Positions 36,801-39,272 of a DNA stretch of 39,272 nt are shown piece by piece. Positions within the stretch are counted from its first letter, which is position 1. The number at the start of each line of letters is the position of its first letter. The notes under the pieces are model-generated. The model ran no database searches and had not been told where the DNA came from. It saw only the letters and a program-made list of their open reading frames with translations. The DNA lies in contig NZ_VDFV01000038.1 of assembly GCF_006152145.1 (NCBI RefSeq), forward strand, positions 1-39,272, written 5' to 3'. This DNA is from Rubellimicrobium roseum (GTDB lineage: Bacteria; Pseudomonadota; Alphaproteobacteria; Rhodobacterales; Rhodobacteraceae). A program made the position numbers and the translations under genes.

Positions 36801-37978
36801 TAGGTGTCGCCCTCCTTCAGGAACCAGCGGCCCAGGCGCTCGGGCGTCATCTGGTCCGCGATGCGGTCGGTGTAGCGCCCGGCGCGCGCCGCCGCGAGCG
36901 CGCGTCCGTCGAGGTCGGAGGCGAAGATCTGGATCGTTGGCGGATCGTCGAGCCGCGTCCGGGCCTCGGCCAGAAGGATTGCGAGACTGTAGGCCTCCTC
37001 GCCCGTCGAGCAGCCCACCACCCAGACCCGCAGGGCGTCGTGGGACCCCTTGCCCTCGAAGAGCCTGGGGACGACCTGCCGCTCCAGCAGCTCCCATTCC
37101 CGCGTGTCGCGGAAGAACTCGGTCACGCCGATCAGGAGGTCGTTGAAGAGGTCCTGCGCTTCCGTGGAACTTGTCCGCAGGGTCTCGACGTAGGCGGGCA
37201 GGCTTTCCAGCGTCAGCGCCTGCATCCGCTGCTGCACCCGGCGCAGGAACGTGCCCCGCTTGTAGCCGTGGAAGTCGTGGCCGGTCTTCTGGCGCAGGAG
37301 GCCGGCGATGGCGGTCAGCGCCTCCCGGGCCTCGGGGGCGTCGGGGGACAAGGGGGCGGCGCCCGCCCGGGGGGCCTCGAACAGCTCCTCCAGCAGGGCC
37401 TGCAGCCGGGGGGTGATCTCGTCAATGGGCAGCACAGCGTCGGCGAGCGCGGCGGGCTCGTTGCTCTGTGCCAGCGCGCCCTCCTCGGACTCGGCCGTCG
37501 CCTCGGCCAGAACCAGGCCGCCCGCCGCCTTGACCTCCTGCACGCCCAGCGTGCCGTCGCCATTAGTGCCGTCGAGCGCGACGGCGATGGCCCGTCGACC
37601 CCACTCGCGAGCGAGCGAGACGAGGAAGCTGTCGATCAGGCCCTGCTGGGTGGGAACCTGATTGGTCGACTGGGTCCGGAAACGGCCCCCCTCCACCGTC
37701 GCGAGAACGCCCGATGGCGGCAGGTAGGTCCGACCGGGCTCGACCCGGGCGCCGTCCGAGATCTCGGTCAGCTCGTGACCGCCTGCTTCGGCTGCCTTGC
37801 GGAGCGCGGACTCGTCCGAAGCCTCGCGCTGCTGGAGCACCATGACCAGCGCGGCGTCCTCGCGTAGGGCAAGGCGGGTCAGCAGCACCTCCAGGGAATG
37901 AGTCTTCGCCCCCGATGCGGTCAGGGCCACGAGGACGGGCTCAGGAACCTTGGGTTCGTCATCCCCATTCTGGGACAT
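33848..37978 (-). CDS. CheB/CheR/PAS/GAF/PAS/HWE histidine-kinase fusion
   Basis: A 1376-residue cytoplasmic signalling protein. In order: CheB-like domain (about 12-190), CheR methyltransferase (220-480, SAM loop VVGCSTGEEAYSLA), PAS (about 540-640), a glutamate-rich coiled coil (655-745), PAS (745-855), GAF (865-1025), PAS (1030-1150) and an HWE kinase. The kinase has its phospho-acceptor His in ELQHRTRNLL (residue 1164), the N-box HELATNALKYGA and the HWE-type WREDG. The CheB part lacks the usual QH histidine (VLQQREASDES), so it is probably inactive. ATG at 37978 has AAGGG at good distance; ATG at 37984 is too close. The operon partners are cheB at 38096 and the receiver at 33517. Confidence 0.93.
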   Translation of the reverse strand: MSQNGDDEPKVPEPVLVALTASGAKTHSLEVLLTRLALREDAALVMVLQQREASDESALRKAAEAGGHELTEISDGARVEPGRTYLPPSGVLATVEGGRFRTQSTNQVPTQQGLIDSFLVSLAREWGRRAIAVALDGTNGDGTLGVQEVKAAGGLVLAEATAESEEGALAQSNEPAALADAVLPIDEITPRLQALLEELFEAPRAGAAPLSPDAPEAREALTAIAGLLRQKTGHDFHGYKRGTFLRRVQQRMQALTLESLPAYVETLRTSSTEAQDLFNDLLIGVTEFFRDTREWELLERQVVPRLFEGKGSHDALRVWVVGCSTGEEAYSLAILLAEARTRLDDPPTIQIFASDLDGRALAAARAGRYTDRIADQMTPERLGRWFLKEGDTYCVTKELREMCVFSQHSLIKDAPFSRLDLVSCRNLLIYLDAELQEQVIPLFHFALRPGGFLFLGNSENVSRHQSLFAPVESRSRIFHSLNGDSRPLVNFPFTPTDRRLPTQVQHPGSPPPAEPDRLETTDLTRWAEREAEHYAPAYVIVDAAHNVLHFSGNMGRYLAPSRGAASLNLHQLIHPGLRLDLRTALGRAAEEGQTATLGGLEFGADGHRLAVVLVVKPRQTAANDPAGFLVLFKEAVLRPENVRSGSVEPSADQGEHVQRLEDELRLTRDRLQSTIEELETTNEELKSSNEEYQSLNEELQSANEELETSKEELQSMNEELTTVNGELGHRVQELGHANSDLKNFLESTQIATLFLDNDLRVTNFTPASTDLFHLIGSDEGRPITHIKARIRYEEIESDARRVLRTLAPVEREVGDPATAFRYAVRVLPYRSTDNVIAGVVVTFVDVTASRQAEELLRASKERQAFLLRLSDALRAESDADALANRALRMLSDELRLDRCYVGVYRLNEDRGEFPYQVGNDRVPPLPDKVRLSDFPDALRVAFHRTLVIDDVAKAEGLTDTDRRNLSGLGLRAIVAASLRRGEKTPLWSIVAVSADPRRWTQGETALIEEVVERTWAAIERSRTEAALRESEERFRAIVETAQDHAIFTLDPQGRIETWPAGAQELFGWSAEEAMGELVDITFTAEDQEKGEPEKERREARENGHAPDVRWHKRKDGARIFIDGVTRPLPGPDGQIRGFLKVGQDVTERRATADRLQILVQELQHRTRNLLAVVSAISERTAAGADSLDDYLARFRARLNALGRVNALLSRLEARDRITFDQLILAELQAHGVVDSEGKGEQVQLRGPKGVRLRSSTVQTFALALHELATNALKYGALSRPDGHLDVTWDLTSPTGEHRLRVDWREDGVPLDLSPAGGPPPGGYGRRLIERALPHQLGAETTYELRPEGVRCTITVPVSSTGGESDASLDAVVAPRP

Positions 37979-38095
37979 GTTCATCTGCCCTTCGCACCAT
38001 GCCCAGAGATGGCCTCAGCAGGCTGACCGTAGATGCCTCTCGCCCCAAGTTCCACCAAGGCGGGAGCCCTTTGGCCAAGCCGCCAGACGCCGAAG

Positions 38096-39124
38096 CTAGT
38101 CAACCTGGTCCTGCCCGCCCTCGTTCTCCCGGGGCTCCGCGCGACCCATGGACATCAGCACCGCGCGACGGATGGTGTCCGCGTAGCGGCGATACTCCTC
38201 GGCGCGCTCCTCATACATCTCGGCCACGGCGCGGCGGCCGGTGGAGCGCCCGTCCTCGGCCATGCGGGAGACCAGCTCGGCCCGCTCCTCGATGACCCGC
38301 AGCGCCACCCGGAGCGCCTCGTCCACGGCGTTCTCCTGCTCGGAGGCCAGGACCTCGGCGGTCTTGGCGTGGCCGACCTGGCAACGAAAGCGCAAGGGCC
38401 CGGGCTCGCGCACCTGGGACATGACGCCCCCGCAATCCGGGCAGATGAGCGGCGCAGGATCGGCGATGCGGCGCAGGACGCCGCTGTCGATCCGCTCGCC
38501 GGCGGCGATGTCCACCTCGAGCTGGATCTCGGGCGGAATGATTACGTAGGGCCCGGCAGGCTCGCGCGTGAGGTCCGACAGAACGTCACCGATCCGATCC
38601 GAAGGACTGATCAGGTCGGCCGTGACCGCCTGAAGCCCGGCCAGGGGCATCTCGGCGGCGATGGCGTCCCGCGGGTCCTGCACGAGCGCGAGCCCGCCGC
38701 AGCGCTTGATGGCCGACAGCCCCGCCGCTCCGTCGTTCAGAAGCCCGCTCAGGAGCACGCCAACCACGCGAGGCCCGTAGGACACGGCGGCCGAGCGGAA
38801 CAGGGGGTCGATCGCGGGCCTGGCCATGTTCTCGCGGGGGCCGCGTCCCAGGCGGATGTGCCCGTCCGCGAGCAGCAGGTGCCGGTCGGGCACGCCCAGG
38901 TAGATATGCCCGGGTTCGATTCTCATGCCGTCCTCGGCGGGCCGTACCGGGAGGTGACTCGCGGCCTGGGTGACCGTGGTCAGGATCCCGAGGCTGCGCG
39001 CCGGGATGTGGAGCACCACGAACACGGCCGCCGGCAGGTCGGATGGCAGCGTTCCCAGGATGGATTTGAGCGGAGCGGTCGCGCCCGAGGACCCGCCGAT
39101 CACGATGATGTCGCGCATGTCCAC
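38096..39124 (-). CDS. Free-standing CheB-type protein-glutamate methylesterase with C-terminal zinc-ribbon region
   Basis: A 342-residue CheB without a receiver domain. The triad is readable: Ser13 in VIGGSSGA, His39 in VVLHIP and an Asp in LLSGLLNDGAAGL. After about 190 comes a region with CPDCGG and FRCQVGHA, a possible zinc ribbon, and a helical C-terminus. The start is taken as GTG at 39124, with GGAGG seven bases upstream; ATG at 39118 is an alternative two codons in. It is 117 bases upstream of the fusion kinase in the same direction and probably demethylates the same targets or the kinase complex. The methylesterase in the fusion looks dead, and this one looks intact. Confidence 0.87.
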   Translation of the reverse strand: MDMRDIIVIGGSSGATAPLKSILGTLPSDLPAAVFVVLHIPARSLGILTTVTQAASHLPVRPAEDGMRIEPGHIYLGVPDRHLLLADGHIRLGRGPRENMARPAIDPLFRSAAVSYGPRVVGVLLSGLLNDGAAGLSAIKRCGGLALVQDPRDAIAAEMPLAGLQAVTADLISPSDRIGDVLSDLTREPAGPYVIIPPEIQLEVDIAAGERIDSGVLRRIADPAPLICPDCGGVMSQVREPGPLRFRCQVGHAKTAEVLASEQENAVDEALRVALRVIEERAELVSRMAEDGRSTGRRAVAEMYEERAEEYRRYADTIRRAVLMSMGRAEPRENEGGQDQVD

Positions 39125-39161
39125 AGCAAGCCCTCCACACCGGGAGCCGGCGCTCTGAGGC

Positions 39162-39186
39162 AACAACAGGCCGATGCGAATGTTCC
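39162..39186 (-). promoter_or_regulatory. Candidate EcfG-type promoter of the cheB operon
   Basis: On the minus strand GGAAC (39186-39182) is followed after 17 bases by GTT (39164-39162), which matches the alphaproteobacterial general-stress sigma factor consensus. Transcription would start near 39155, about 30 bases before the cheB start codon, a good distance. A second GTT at 14 bases does not fit. Confidence 0.6.
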
Positions 39187-39272
39187 GAAGGACGTCTGGA
39201 CCTACGGTCAGGACCTATAAACCTTTTCGGATCAACAACGCTCCTAGAGACCACGGCTGAGCGTCAGGCGTA

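Noticed and set aside
34000-37867. Long plus-strand frames opposite the fusion kinase
   Set aside because: Shadow frames; the minus-strand kinase has complete domain order.

Overview
The window is very GC-rich, with dense short-spaced operons and good Shine-Dalgarno (SD) sites. It looks like a chromosomal segment of a Rhodobacterales-type alphaproteobacterium (Rhodobacteraceae/Paracoccaceae). The order rplU-rpmA, GNAT acetyltransferase, obgE-proB-proA, the HWE histidine kinase and a candidate GGAAC-N17-GTT (EcfG-type) promoter all fit that assignment. This is inferred from gene content; no database was searched.

Left part (1-15 kb), mostly housekeeping. An exported gamma-glutamyltransferase is divergent from a three-gene ABC importer (NMT1/THI5-type binding protein, ATPase, permease). 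A secreted RTX calcium-binding protein follows. Then come the obgE-proB-proA operon, a DUF2243 membrane protein, a GNAT acetyltransferase, rplU-rpmA with a readable promoter and intrinsic terminator, a small lipoprotein, a DUF2059 protein, tRNA-Ser(CGA) and a single-domain rhodanese. A 1.66 kb stretch without a convincing gene separates this block from the accessory part.

Middle (16.7-20.7 kb). Three small exported proteins (two lipoproteins and an SH3b protein) sit between two paralogous GcvA-type LysR regulators, all in one direction.

Accessory envelope island (21-33 kb). In order: an NlpE-like pseudogene translationally coupled to an I78-type inhibitor lipoprotein, an AI-2E family permease, a multi-pass membrane protein, a Tat-signal short-chain dehydrogenase (SDR), a membrane alpha/beta hydrolase, an outer-membrane barrel with a POTRA-like N-terminus, a second paralogous Tat-signal SDR, a MarC protein, two paralogous winged-helix regulators arranged tail to tail, an HdeD-like protein and a two-TM potassium channel. 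Five copies of a palindrome, consensus TGCCCA-N3-TGGGCA, lie in intergenic regions in front of these genes. Two of them are in the promoter region of one regulator. I infer an undescribed local regulon for envelope stress or envelope chemistry.

Right end (33.5-39.2 kb). A minus-strand signalling operon encodes a free-standing CheB methylesterase, a giant CheB/CheR/PAS/GAF/PAS/HWE-kinase fusion whose own CheB part looks catalytically degenerate, and a single-domain response regulator. The candidate EcfG-type promoter upstream of cheB would link it to the general stress response.
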